Assembly (NCBI GenBank): GCA_012184525.1
Contig: WOFQ01000005.1
Location: forward strand, 868,001 to 932,000
Direction: 5' to 3'
From: Xenoacremonium recifei
Taxonomy: Eukaryota > Ascomycota > Sordariomycetes > Hypocreales > Nectriaceae
DNA length: 64,000 nucleotides
The notes under the pieces are model-generated. The model was not told where the DNA came from, made no database searches, and saw nothing but the letters and a program-made list of their open reading frames with translations. Numbering within the stretch: the first letter of the stretch is position 1; the number at the start of each line of letters is the position of its first letter. Position numbers and translations under genes: made by a program. Shown in pieces: positions 33,352 through 45,300 of the stretch.

Positions 33352-35411
33352 ATGTCTGGCCACCCGACGAAAGCATTACCGCACGAGAAGCGGAAAGGCG
33401 AATCGGTGCGTAACACTGCTGGAAATGCCCTGTCGCATGCGATTTGTCTCTGACGATACGGCGCATTTACTAGGCATTGACGGAATTCGCCGAATACGTA
33501 GAGCAGCAGCAGAGCCTCCGATACCCGACTGCGGGTGCGGCCAGCTCCAAGACCAACGAAGTCGAGCACCACGAGGAGCTTGATGAGCTATTTGACAATC
33601 TAGAACTGGGCGAACCGCGAGCCGCACTCAAAGACCTATTACTCAGCACGGACGAAGACACGCTACAGCAGTTGGAGAGCATCATCTCCGAGCGGATACA
33701 GGAGGGCTTCGGCGAGACCGTGTTCGACATCGGGTTCGAGGACAATGGAGAGCCGATGAATCTGGACCTCGAGGAGTGGAAGTCTGCACTCTCTCGGTTA
33801 GAGGCTGCAGCGACAGCAGTGCGCGCCGACTGCGACGTCCTGTTGACCAAGAATGTGGGTGGCGAAAGGGAGGCAAAGAGCACGGCAGACAAGAGCTGCA
33901 GCGGACGAATATTGATACGGCAGAAGCCGCTAAGACCAGAGGAAGTCATCGAGACTCGTATAGCTGTCGTGGGAAATGGTATGGTGTCTTGGACCGCGGC
34001 TCGAATATGTTGCTGACGACTGGCAGTTGATGCTGGGAAGAGTTCCATGCTTGGAGTATTAGTCAAGGGCGACCTGGATGATGGACGAGGGAGAGCCCGC
34101 GTGAATCTGTTCCGTCACAAACATGAGATTGAAACGGGACGAACGAGCTCGGTTGGTATGGAGATAATGGGATTCGATACCAAGGGGCATGTCATCACTT
34201 CCGACACGCCAGGACGTAAGCTTTCCTGGGAAGAGATCGGGAAGCGCAGCGCCAAGGTCATCACCTTCAGCGACTTGGCCGGCCACGAGAAATACCTGCG
34301 CACCACTGTCTTCGGCCTCCTCTCCAGCAGCCCCAACTATTGTCTGCTCATGGTTGCGGCCAACAACGGCCTGATCGGCATGAGCAAGGAACATCTGGGC
34401 ATAGCACTGGCCCTCAATGTCCCTGTCATGGTCGTCGTCACCAAGATCGATATCTGCCCGCCCAACATCCTGCAGGAGACCATGACGCAGATCCTCAAGA
34501 TCATGAAGAGCCCGGGTGCGCGGAAGATGCCGGCCATCATCAAGACTCATGAGGAGTGCGTGAACATCGCGGCCCAGTTCGCCGGCCAGCGTATATGTCC
34601 CATCTTCCAGGTGTCCAACGTCACTGGCGAGAACCTCGACCTGGTACGGACCTTCTTGAACATCCTCCCGCACCATGGACGCTACAACCTCGACGCCCCG
34701 TTCGAATTCCACATCAACGACACCTTCTCCGTGCCCTTCACCGGCACAGTGGTCTCCGGCATCGTCAAGTCCGGCGTCATCCACGAGAACGACAACGTCC
34801 TCATCGGGCCCGACTCCCTCGGCCAATTCATCCCCACGGCCATCCGCTCCATCGAGCGCAAGAGGATCCGCGTCCCCGTCGCGGCAGCCGGCCAATCCGC
34901 CTCCTTCGCCATGAAGAAGCTCAAGCGCAAAGACGTGCGCAAGGGCATGGTCGTCCTGCCGCGCATTGAAGGCCAGCCCGTCCCCAAAGTCTACAAGGAG
35001 TTCATCGCCGAAGGCAAGCCCCCCTCCCCTATCCCCCTACCCCCCCTATTCTCACAAACTAACCTCCCACCAGTCCTCATCCTCTCCCACGCCACCACCA
35101 TCAAAACCAAATACCAAGCCATGCTGCACGTCGGCCCCGTCAGCCAAACCTGCGCCATCATCGACATCGACCGCGAACTCATCCGCACCGGCGACCGCGC
35201 CACCGTCGCCTTCCAGTTCGTCCAGCGCCCCGAGTATCTCGCCCCCGGGGACCGCCTGATCTTCCGCGAGGGCCGCACCAAGGGCTTGGGCATCGTCAAG
35301 TCGGTTGGCTATGACCCGGCGAGGCCGCTTATGGCGCAGGCGCGCGGGGGTAGTGCGGCTGGTGATGGGGCTGGGCAGGGCGTGAAGCAGGGTGTGAGTG
35401 TTGGTGCGTAA
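33352..35411 (+). CDS. GTPBP1-like translational GTPase (EF-Tu superfamily)
   Basis: Four exons: 33352-33405, 33474-33978, 34027-35013 and 35074-35411, giving 627 residues. Introns 1 and 2 (68 and 48 bp) are GT-AG with CTGAC branch sites. The third (60 bp) is GC-AG and is listed separately. The G1 motif GNVDAGKSS (about 185-193) is split by intron 2. G3 is DLAGHE (269-274), within VITFSDLAGHEKYLRTTVFG, and G4 is TKID (325-328). Downstream beta-barrel segments (FTGTVVSGIVKSGVI, IGPDSLGQFIPT, LHVGPVSQTCAI) match EF-Tu domains 2 and 3. The first 180 residues are acidic and helical. Animal relatives GTPBP1/2 act in ribosome rescue and mRNA surveillance in the cytoplasm; the same role here is inference. 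It is convergent with the Zn2Cys6 gene 300 bp away. Confidence 0.88.
35014..35073 (+). other. GC-AG intron, 60 bp, stop-free and frame-preserving
   Basis: This is the third intron of the GTPBP1-like gene. It starts GCAAGC after GAAG, has an ACTAAC branch site at about 35058-35063 and ends CACCAG. Removal joins KEFIAE to VLILSHATT, the continuity expected for the family. Because it is exactly 20 codons without a stop, the unspliced message stays in frame and would insert a Pro-rich 20-residue segment. Confidence 0.75.
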
Positions 35412-35710
35412 GATGTTTGAGGTTTGTACTATGATGGGTGTGTTTTGGGACGGTGTTTGTGGGGAGTTGGCGATACCATGACGGGAACTCATAATGGCGT
35501 TGGGGGTTCATTCTTTTGGGTGTTGTACATTCTGGCTCTGAGCATTGGTCATTCATTATCTACAGCGAGATTGCAGTTACGAAAGCCTGCCTATCAGGCA
35601 TGTCCATAAGTACAAGTAAACAGTAATTCGCAAATCCTTCCTTTAACCGGATTCTATCTGCCTGAAAGCAGGAGGTATCATATACACTCTACCGTCACCA
35701 ATCTCACCCA

Positions 35711-37343
35711 CTATCTGATGGCCATCTCAACCGAACTAGGGGGACTCGGAAACTCCGGCAGCGGCATCGGCATCTTAATGAAGGGTTTTACTTGACCTTT
35801 CGCCTCCAACTCCTTTTGAATCTTGTCAAACTGGCTTCGTGGGTACACTAACAACTGCTGCACGCGGGCATCATCCGCGCACTGCTGCTCGAGATACGTG
35901 CAGATGGCGGGGCCCTCGACCATGGACCGTCTGTGCAGCCACCAGAGTGACAGGTGCGCCGTCTTGGAGTACCAGTAGGAGAGGAGGAGGAGCGCACGGG
36001 GGTCCTTTTGTTCGAGCAGCGTACGGAACCGCGGGTCGATTTGTGAGATGAATGTGAGCAGTGAGAGCACGTTCTCGTCGGAGATTTCGACGGGGAGGAG
36101 CTGGGCGATGATGGAGGCGGCGCTGTAGTAGGGGTTTTCAGGGGGTGATGAGCCCTCCAGACCTAATAAGTCCCAGAATGCGTCTGGGAGGGCTGAGTCA
36201 CGATGAAGGGGCTCCAGGCCTGATGGGATAGGATTCTTCTTCGTTTGCTGGACAAGAGGGTGGAACATGGATTCTGGTCGTGAGGGATCGCATATGGCCC
36301 AGACGACCTTCTTTCCGTCGCTCATCTTCAGCCAGTCGAGGTCAAGCTGCGAGGCCGGACGCAGCGGCCAAGCGTCCGCCACGTCGGTGTAGTCGGTGTA
36401 CGCAAAAGATGCGGCGCCGAGCAGTGCGGCCGAAGCCCAGAGAGCATCGCGCTCGGTGCCGGATAGATTAGCCTTGAGCAGCTGGCGTTTGAAGAGGACG
36501 GTACCATGGTACCAGTGGAAGGCGAGGCTGGACCGGTGCGCGGGGGTTGAGGCCGCGGGATTGAGATGGATGTCGTGGATCAGCGAGACAGCGAGGAAGA
36601 CGTGGATGAGGAAGGGGTGCTGGGAGACGTTAGCCGGACTCTGTAGGGGTGAGAGTATGTGAGTGTATGGAGGAGTGAATAAGTAGAAGCCTATGACACC
36701 CCTCAACACTAAATGTAAAAGCGTATAGTATAGCACATACCGTCGCAGCCAGCGCAAACGCTCCCTCCCGATACAAAGTCCTCGTCGACTGATTGCCCAC
36801 CGTCCACGACGTCCTCTGATTAAACCGACCCAGCGCCTCAAAGTCCGCCGGCCGCATTTCATACTCGCCCAAACGCCCCGCCATCGGCAGCGCCACCGGC
36901 AGCCGAATGCCCGGCTCCGCGGGCGGCAAGTCCCCGGCCCCGGGCCCGAGTCGCAGGGTTGCGCCGTTGCTCATACGAATGGGACTGTTGCCCGTCAGAT
37001 CCAGCTTGAAGGCGCCGGCGTGGGCGAGCTGCAGCGCTGGGGCGGAGCGCGAGTAGTTGCAGGTGAAGCCGCTGTCACGGCAGCGTGAGCAGGAGGGTTT
37101 GGCCTCGTCGCACTGAGAATACGAGAGCGGGTTAGCCTGAGATGACGGGCAGGGTTAAGGTAGGCCAGCCAGCAATCGAGGCGAGGAGACGTGACGTGCC
37201 TTGACGCTGCGGAGCTTGCAGTTGCCGCAGCCCAGTCGGGACTTGCGGTGGGATTTGCGCTGGCGCGGCTTGTCCTGGGAGGCATCAGCCGGAGCTGGAG
37301 CTGCCATCTTGGTCTTGGTCTTGGTGACGATGGCAGTCGACAT
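35711..37343 (-). CDS. Zn(II)2Cys6 transcription factor
   Basis: Three exons on the minus strand, 37343-37200, 37112-36741 and 36640-35711, give 481 residues. The start is the first ATG in the frame (only a GTG lies upstream). The binuclear zinc cluster has Cys39, 42, 49, 56, 59 and 66 with the canonical C-X2-C-X6-C-X6-C-X2-C-X6-C spacing, preceded by a basic stretch (RQRKSHRKSR). The first intron (37113-37199, 87 bp) splits the cluster just before Cys49 and has a GC donor. The second (36641-36740, 100 bp) is GT-AG. The C-terminal 310 residues form a helical fungal regulator domain (HPFLIHVFLAVSLIHDIHL, SYWYSKTAHLSLWWLHRRSM), similar in layout to Upc2-like regulators. Target genes are unknown. 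Confidence 0.85.
37113..37199 (-). other. GC-AG intron splitting the zinc cluster
   Basis: Inferred first intron of the Zn2Cys6 gene, 87 bp. The donor reads AAG then GCACGT, a GCTAAC branch site lies about 20 nt before the end, and the acceptor is CTCAG. The next exon begins with the third cluster cysteine (TGCGACGAG), so any other donor would destroy the C-X6-C spacing. Retention introduces an in-frame TAA and removes the DNA-binding domain. Confidence 0.7.
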
Positions 37344-38940
37344 GGTGGTGATGATCTTGTCTCTGGACTCTTGATGCGAGTGAGAAGATGGATATACAGA
37401 GTATGCCAGTAGTTGGCCTTTCAGTGGACAAAGCACGGGAGAGAGATTCGAGGCGCAGCAGCTTCAGTCACAGCTTGTCAGAGTCCCAATGCAGGATAGA
37501 GGAAGCTTCGGCATCGTCGTCGTGAATGGGCCGACGTTGAAGAAGGAGAGAAGAGGTTAGGAGGCAGGTCGATGACGGGACGGGATTGATGGAGGGGACT
37601 TGAATTGGGGCGATTCGATTCGGGGCAGACGCTAGGAAGGTCCGATCCCTGCGGCGTCGGGTGCTTGCCAATCTACGAGAGTCCGATTCAGCCCTACCAC
37701 GGATGATCACTAAAACGGTCAAACTTTGAAGGGATTTTGACTTAGACGCTCTCTATACTTCTCCATTAGTCCCAGCTTCCTTGTAACCTCGTTTTCAGTC
37801 CTATTATCTACCTGCATTGAGTCCTCTCCATCTCTCACATCTTCACTCCTCATCGTCAACTTCGAGAGCTGGCCCCGCTTCCGGCTAGCCCCATCGTGGA
37901 CGCTAACCCAGTTTCGTATTATTCAAGTCTCGCTATTCGCTGGCTTGGAAGCTCCCCACGTTGGGGCCTTTCATCGCATCTTCTCCAAACTATGACGAGG
38001 AGGGGTCTATAAGATATCAACAAGAGACGCCCATAGTCGGATCATCTTCTAGCAATTGTGACTTCACCATAACTTGGATTCTCTTCTTGTATATACCGCA
38101 GTTTGCCATCTCGACTTGATTATCGCAGACGACTATCTGAGAGCATACCAACATTTATTCAACGCCATGTACACCTCGCAGGCCCTTAGCTGACGGCACC
38201 ACCGAATACCACGACGATTTACACGGAGGCTCGGAGAACGCAAACCTACCTCTTGATCTCATCGGAATATCGAAAGTCGATCTGATTATTCATTCAGCCA
38301 AGATGAAATATACATGTATATATAAACTAATCTGGAGCCGACATGAGCGGCAGGGGATTTGACAGCAGCACACCTACCTATTCCGACATCTGACATTAAT
38401 CCACCTCGATGTCTTGCTACTTGAACAGAGCATCCAATTGACCTGATGTGGTCAAGGAAGCTTTCAATGCGTTGCTTCACTAGCAAATGGCAGTAAATGA
38501 CAACACAATTTGAGATCATAAGAATGAGTTTAGAGCAGATGCTTCCTCTTCATATTCCTCTTCCTGCTCACGTATATCTGGGTATTCCGATACTAAAATG
38601 CTACCACCCTTTCCCTCGACTAGCAAATGTCAAATGCACCACCACGAGTACATGCCGTTCGTTATGTTGCAACCCGCCCGCCGAAAGAAACAGCCCCAAC
38701 GCCGTTGAAGCCCGACCGCCGACCACCAATCCAATGCAAGATTCCCATCCCAGTTTTTAGCATAATATGACAAAGAAAAGCGCCAAGAAGGACAAGCTAA
38801 AAGGAAATATATCGTGCAAGCGTCGTTGGGGATTCGCCCCTCATAGTTGGTGGCAGGTATAGCTCCTCCGCATATTTCGCAAAAATTATCAGAATAGAAA
38901 CATCGGACATCTAGATGCATATGCTGCTGCCGAGCGCAAT
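37344..38940. other. 1.6-kb spacer upstream of the Zn2Cys6 gene
   Basis: This lies between the Zn2Cys6 start and the 3' end of the arrestin gene, both on the minus strand. No gene was found. The section near 37740-37880 is pyrimidine-rich on the plus strand. The right half is AT-richer and probably includes the arrestin 3' UTR. Confidence 0.6.
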
Positions 38941-41900
38941 CTAGACTGCTCCAGCCGCTCGGCGTCGTATGTTGTCCATGTTCAGATTAATAGGTGGGCG
39001 GGAAATTTCCAGACTTCTGCTGGGCATCCTACCGCCTGGGGTCCGGGGATGCATGACATTGACCCGGCCCGACCGGTCCAGGATCCTCGGGGGAGTCTCG
39101 TCTGAGTTCTCCGATCCCGAGTCCTCGTCCTCGAACCCATAGTCGGCGAGACGAGCAAAGTAATCCGCCAGACCATCAACACTAGGCGTACCGACGACAA
39201 CATCGTAGTTGGGCGGAGGCGTCATGACTCGCGTTTCAGGCCGGGTCTCCTGGATGAGCTCGGGCGCTGGGGGTGGTGCGATGTCATCCTCAAAGGCCGG
39301 AGGGTTGAAACTCGGTACTCGTAGCAGGTGAATAGGCCGAGGACCCTGGGCGGCGTTGTTATCGTTTGTCGGCTGCGGCATGTGAGCCTCGTTGGCGAGG
39401 TGGGCAGCCTGGGGAGGTGCAGGCAAGTTCTCGTTGCTGAGGTTGACGCCAGCGAGCTCCCCAGTCGACGAGTTAGGCGAAACTTCGGTAGGCACCGTAA
39501 GAGCATCGGGACATCCACAAGTCGACTGATACGTGGTAGAATGGCACCCTCGACCACTGTAAGCCGGGAGGTTGGTGTTGGCTTGAGTGGCGCGGCAGTT
39601 CAGCACGGTAAAGGGAGAGTCGATGCTGATCTCAAAGTGGCGGCGCCTCGTGCCCGTTGGATCTTCGGGATCGAGGCGGCTGATTCGCATAACGACCTGT
39701 CAAAGTGCAATTAGCCCCTGCATTCGAGAAAAAAAAAGCAAATAGCATCTACTAACCTTAATCCAGTGGTACACGTTGACGTTCTTCCAGCTGCAGTCGG
39801 GATGTAACCTCAGTTCCTTGTTCTTGGCCATCATCTCGCATGTCGGGATCTGCACATTGGCCTCGATTTCCGTGGAACCCCAGAAGCTCTCCAATCCGAG
39901 ATCCAGGTCTCCCAGGATGTTCTCAGTGACGTCGGGCAGAGGCTCCACGGCGGTGTGTCTCCTCGCCGCGTCAACAGCTCGACGCCGAGCCGCCTGCTCA
40001 CGTGCACTTCGACGCTGGTCGGGCGTAAACTCACCGCCCCGGATAGTTCTCAAGTCAGACGACGCCCACGATGGGTCGAGGGGTTTGCCGGCCGTCTTCT
40101 CCAAGAGGAGAATCTTGCGCCCGGGGTCTTTTCGCGTGACTCGCTTGTCGTTAGTCCAGTACTCGATCGACTCGGTCACAAACACCTTAAGCTTGTGAAC
40201 CTGAACCTTGGCGAGGGGAGTCAACTTGAAAGCAATTGGGATCTTGCTGCCAATGGGGAAGCTCTTCCCCGAAATAATAATATCGTAGTGCAATTGGTCC
40301 TCCCACTGTCGGCTGATGGAGATGGGCTCTGACATCTCCAGTGACAGTTGATCGGGGACCCGCACAATAGACACCTCCTTCATACCGTGCAAGTTGGGCT
40401 TGAATGCGCCGGCGCGGTCGACAGTAGCATGCAGCTCCCACTTCACGGAGCCATATTGAAGCTTGGTGGTTTCGAGTTGGTGGTGGTCGATGGGCAACTC
40501 GAACGAGTAATCGTAGACACCGGGGTAGAAGACCTTGTAGCCCTTGGCTTGGGTGGCTGTCGCAATGGGGCTATCGCCCTTGTTGAAACTCCGGGACTGC
40601 ACGTTCTGCAGCGACAGGCGCTTCATCTCCTTGGCTGTCATGCCATTGCGGGCGGCATTTGGCGACAGAAGCGAGCTGGCTGGGTTGTGGCGACTAGTAG
40701 CGGGTAGATTGCTCGTACTGCTGTTGGGGGAGTCGTTCTTTAATCGGTATGTGCATTGGTTTCCGTACTCCGACTCCCAGCCATCGTTCATGGCATTGAA
40801 GAAGGTCAGCACTTGCGTGCGCAGGCTTTCCTCCTCAAACAAGTCTTGCTTCAGCGGCGGAATGCCTTCGGGCCATTCGGTACGGGCGCGTCCCAGCAGC
40901 TTGAGTTGGACAGCCTTGATCTTGATGTTCTTGCTGACCCGCAGCTGGAGTTTCCCTCGTAGCAGGGCGGTGCCGCTCTGGCCTTCACGGTGGCCACGAC
41001 CGTCGTGGTCGAATCCCGAGAGGAAGATGTTGGGTTCGGCGAGGAGAATGGAGCATGTGACGCCGCTGCCCGAAGCGACGGGCTTGGGCACTTCGGTGAC
41101 GAGCGATGTGACGGCCGATTTGGCGGAGCGAACCGAGATCAGACTGTTGCGATTACCGACATTGAAGGCGCCGGTGTTTGGCGCACCGGGCATCGACACG
41201 CGGGCAGCCATGGTCATCGTCGTCGAGGGTGCGGTCGACGAGTAGATGGGGAAGGACGACTGATGGGAAGGAGTCGAAGAAGTTGTAGTATTATTAGTCG
41301 GAGTATGCGAGAGGAGAGGACGAGCCGAAGACGTCGATTCTGTTGTAAGCGCGAGAGCGTTGGAAGGCCCGGCGCTGGTTGTAGCGCCCAGTGGTGCTGC
41401 TCTAGGCTTAGCCTGCTGGGCCTGGGCTTGGACGCTGGCAGTGCTGCTCAGGCTCTGACTCTGATTCTGCTGTGCCGCGGAGCCGGGGCGGATAACGTCA
41501 TACGCTGGCGGGGGTGGGCGACTAGCTGGCCTGGCAAAACAAGTCCCGGGCGCGATAGCGGGGAAATTGGCACCGGGTACAGGGTCGGACGACGGCGGCC
41601 GGGAGTCTGATGACGAGGACGAGGACGAGCGGCGATTGGTGCACGAGGAATCTGATTTCGAAGACGCAAACGATGCCAGCAGCTTGCTGAGCAGCGGCGG
41701 GCGCAGCAGCGATGGCGGCGCAGAGTACTCGTGATCCTGCAGGGACTCGCTGCGCCGGCGACGCGACAACGTCGTCTTGTTGGCCGACTTCTTCCTGCTG
41801 TCTGCAGCAGCGTCTCTGTCTCTGCCAGTCGGGTTCGACGGCTGCTGCTGTGGCGTATTCGTCGCCGATTCGCGTGCGTGCGCAGTCGCTGCCGTCGGCG

Positions 41901-42327
41901 GCGGATGACCGCTGTTCTGGTTCTGGGCCCTCTTCTTCCTCCGGAGCCTCTCGCTGCTGCTCGGGCGCTCGGCGGTCTGCAGCGCTCGCTGGGGCCGGAG
42001 CTCTTTGGGAACGTAGCCCGCTGGGTAGCTCACAATGTGGATCGCCTGCGGGCGAGATCTCCGGCTGGCGATGTGCGGGCTGGGGAATTGCGCGACTGAC
42101 AGCGAGGACGGCTTCTTGGAGAGTCGTGGACGGTAGTAGATGTTGGCGTGGGCAGTTCCAACCCAGTTGGAAGATCTCTTCTTCCTGCGGCCGGTGGCGG
42201 GCTCTTCGAGATCTTCCGGCCGAGGCTGGGCGTAAGGCTGCTGCTCTCGAGGCAGCGATGTTGAAGCTGATGATTCTGCCAGAGCGAGACTCGGAGACCG
42301 AGGTCTAATATCGGGAGACACTGTCAT
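38941..42327 (-). CDS. alpha-arrestin, Rsp5-type ubiquitin-ligase adaptor
   Basis: Two exons, 42327-39757 and 39696-38941, give 1108 residues. The frame starts further up only at a TTG, so the ATG at 42327 is used. The 60-bp intron has GTTAGT and CAG ends. Residues 1-420 are Ser/Pro/Gln-rich and disordered. The arrestin N domain is at about 425-640 (SILLAEPNIFLSGFDHDGRG, LRGKLQLRVSKNIKIKAVQL). The C domain is at about 665-875 (SISRQWEDQLHYDIIISGKS, IPIAFKLTPLAKVQVHKLKV). PY motifs lie at PPAY (273-276) and PPNY (1018-1021). Proteins of this kind recruit the HECT ligase Rsp5/HulA to plasma-membrane transporters for endocytosis; the cargo is unknown. Intron retention ends the protein 19 residues after the splice point and removes the second PY motif. 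Confidence 0.85.
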
Positions 42328-45300
42328 TATGGTCAATCGGAGAATTCCTTTTGCCTGTCAGATGCTGTGCGCGTGCTGGGCTGATGATCGGGTTCTGGAC
42401 TCTGGGCGCTCTGCGGGAGGGCAATGCGATAAGTGAGGACTGACGAATCCCCTCCAGCGAACCAGCACACAACCCCGGTCAACGGGTCAAGTGAGAGCAG
42501 GCTGAGAGGAAAAATGATAAGAGAGAGGGATGAAGAAGAAATTTGAAGTCAGGAGGGACAAAAAAAAGAGGTTCGAGACTGTCGAAGCTCCTTCCTTGTT
42601 TTAATTGTGCTGGGTGGTTCGCTCCTTCCGTGTCTCTGCGGCTGTCATGTGCCTGTGCTTGCTGTCTGAGTTGTATCATGTAGCAGGGCAACGTGATTTC
42701 CAGGGCAAGACAAAGTGCACAATTCGGCCAGGGCGAGTCCACAAAGGAATTGGAACGGGCGCAAAGCAACAGGGCAAGGCAAGGTGAGTAAGGCAACGCG
42801 AAGCAAGCAAGGCAGGTGCACTGGGCTTATTATTCACCAGGGACGAGCCCGCTGGAGGTCCTAGCCGCCATCTTCATTCACAGCAGGCCACCCCTTGTCT
42901 GCCCCGGAAACCAAGCAAGCAAACAAGCAAACAACGGGCACGCAGAACAAAGACGGTGTAAGGGAGCGACTAATAGCAAGGAATGGCGGACTGACTGCTG
43001 ACTGACTGGGTGACCGACTAGGGCCAGTTGATGGGCTGGGCTGGGCGAGCCAGTTTATGCGCTGGCAGCGGGCCGGTAGCTCGACTCCACCGATGATGCC
43101 CAGCTTGAGGACTCTTGAGGACTAGGGCAGGCGGAGAGACAGGGCCAGGGGAATTCCTGGGCAATAACGGTGACAGGGAAGGGCAGAGTATGAGGGCAGG
43201 GCGGTGATGGTGATGGAGATGGCAGCCAACACTATTTGAAGCCCGCGAGAACCTCAAGGCGGCGGAATTGCACCATGGACGCAGCCGAAACAGACCAGAC
43301 CAGACCCTGGTATCTGGATCAAAAGGGAGCGGTGCATGCGGCAGGGTCTCGTGATGGACGCTGATCATGAATCAACGAGACAGCCGCAGAGACAGAAGGG
43401 TGTGTGAATGGCACTGTAGGTATGGCAGGGGGCCGGCATCGAGAGACAATGAGATTCTTCACGTACCCTCTTGCGTCAATGCTTGACTGACCTGGTATTA
43501 CTGGTAAGAGTAATACACCAACAAAGGCTGGCCGGCGGCAATGTCAGGCTGCGGCTCGAGCTCCTAGAAATCCGGTCCCAGCCTCAAAGTGACGGGCTCA
43601 GCGGTGAAGACCGACAATGAGACACGGTGAGTTGAGACAATGTCTCGCAGACTATCAACGAGAACGGTTGGTGGACAGTTACGCTTTCGTGGCTTTCTAT
43701 GCCGATCACCTTTAGCAAACGGCGCCGGCAGAGGAACAAAATGCGGGTCGTGCACCCCAGACAACGACTGAAGGATGCCGAGACAAAGTCGAGGGAGAGT
43801 GCAGATGTGATGAAGAGATTGAGCGAGGGCAGATGCGTTGGGCGATATCTCGGGGGAGGGCAGCAGCGAGCAATGGGGAATTTGAATGCGGCTTCAGGGT
43901 GCCTTTCCACGATGGGGATTCTAGACCCAGGGAGGCGTTTTTGTTTCTGTCCGTCTTCTCACGAGTTCTCCTCGGAGAGAGTATCGCTATTCGGGGTCTG
44001 GTCTCCCCGGCAAGTGTCGTCCAGGCCAAGCTCTCCCCGGCCTAGGGCAACGATTTATGCTTTGGGAGGCTTGAATAGATGCTAAGTTAAGAAACCCTGC
44101 TGTAGCATGTGCACGTCAACAGTCGGTGCGGTGCGGCCGACTGGCCGATCTCCCGAGGCGGCCCTGGAAGAGACGGGAGGCTCGCGGGAGAGGGCAGCAG
44201 ATCAGAACACGCAACTCCGTGAAGTTCAAGAGGCACAACCCTGGATCAGCGGGATGATATCGAGACGATGTCAACGCTAGGGTTGATTCAGTACAACTAC
44301 AGCACCAATTACAGCCCCTCCAGAAGGGTCCAGCCAGCAGGGATAAGAATAAGAAAACGACCGCTAGCCGTTGGCGGGTACAAAGCAGGTCATCGAGAGG
44401 AGGGACAGACAGGGCTATTGCTGCTAGTATCCTCCAAATCAATGCCGAGTTCAATCCATTGAGCCCCGACTGAGATACTGTCAGAGTCGGCGTTTTTCAA
44501 GCCGATGATTCCGTCTGTACCGGGCATTCCGGATGCGGCTAACGTCGACAAGACGTCTCAGCAGACGAGAAGACATCAGAACATCAATGAGCTAACAATT
44601 GCAGAAGAAATACGGCCTAGGCGTGTTAGTTGTCCAAGGTAGCATTGGGCCCCGATGTAACTGGTGGCTGAAGGGCTTGCGTGTCAATGCGCCACGAGAA
44701 GCCATACTTTGTAAGATGCCTTTTCTACTGTTCCCCGTGCAAGGCGCTTATACTTCAGGCTGAGGCGGTGCACAGGCGGGTGTCTGATTGATTGCAGAGT
44801 TACCCTTCGCTTCCAGGTTTCCATCGTATTGGGTTCGAGCCTGTTTGCTTATTTGGAATCTCAGGCGTGTTTCAAAGAGAGTTATTACAAATTTCAGTCC
44901 GACGAACGGCCCTGGAGCTAGCAACTAGGATCTGACCGGGTGCGAATCTTGTGGAGTCTGTCTCTGCAGACCGCCTCAACCACCGTTGCAGTGGGAATCA
45001 CGAGAAGATCCATCAGCACTGCTGCATGCACTCTCATAGCGAGACTTCACATTCCCCTCTATCACATCGGGATTATTCTCATCCAACAGAATCTTTCCGT
45101 CCATCCGCACCGCGGCCACGTACCTCGACACCAGCAAATCTCAACCACATGCACTGCGTCACCGATCCCTTCCCCCTCGGGTTCACATCAAGGCAGCAAG
45201 AAATCCAAATCAGGCCGTGAGCCCATCGCAACCAAAGCTTGGATCAGTCAATGGCCATCGGTCCCAGAATCCAAAACGCCTGGAGGCGTTCCCTTTCGGT

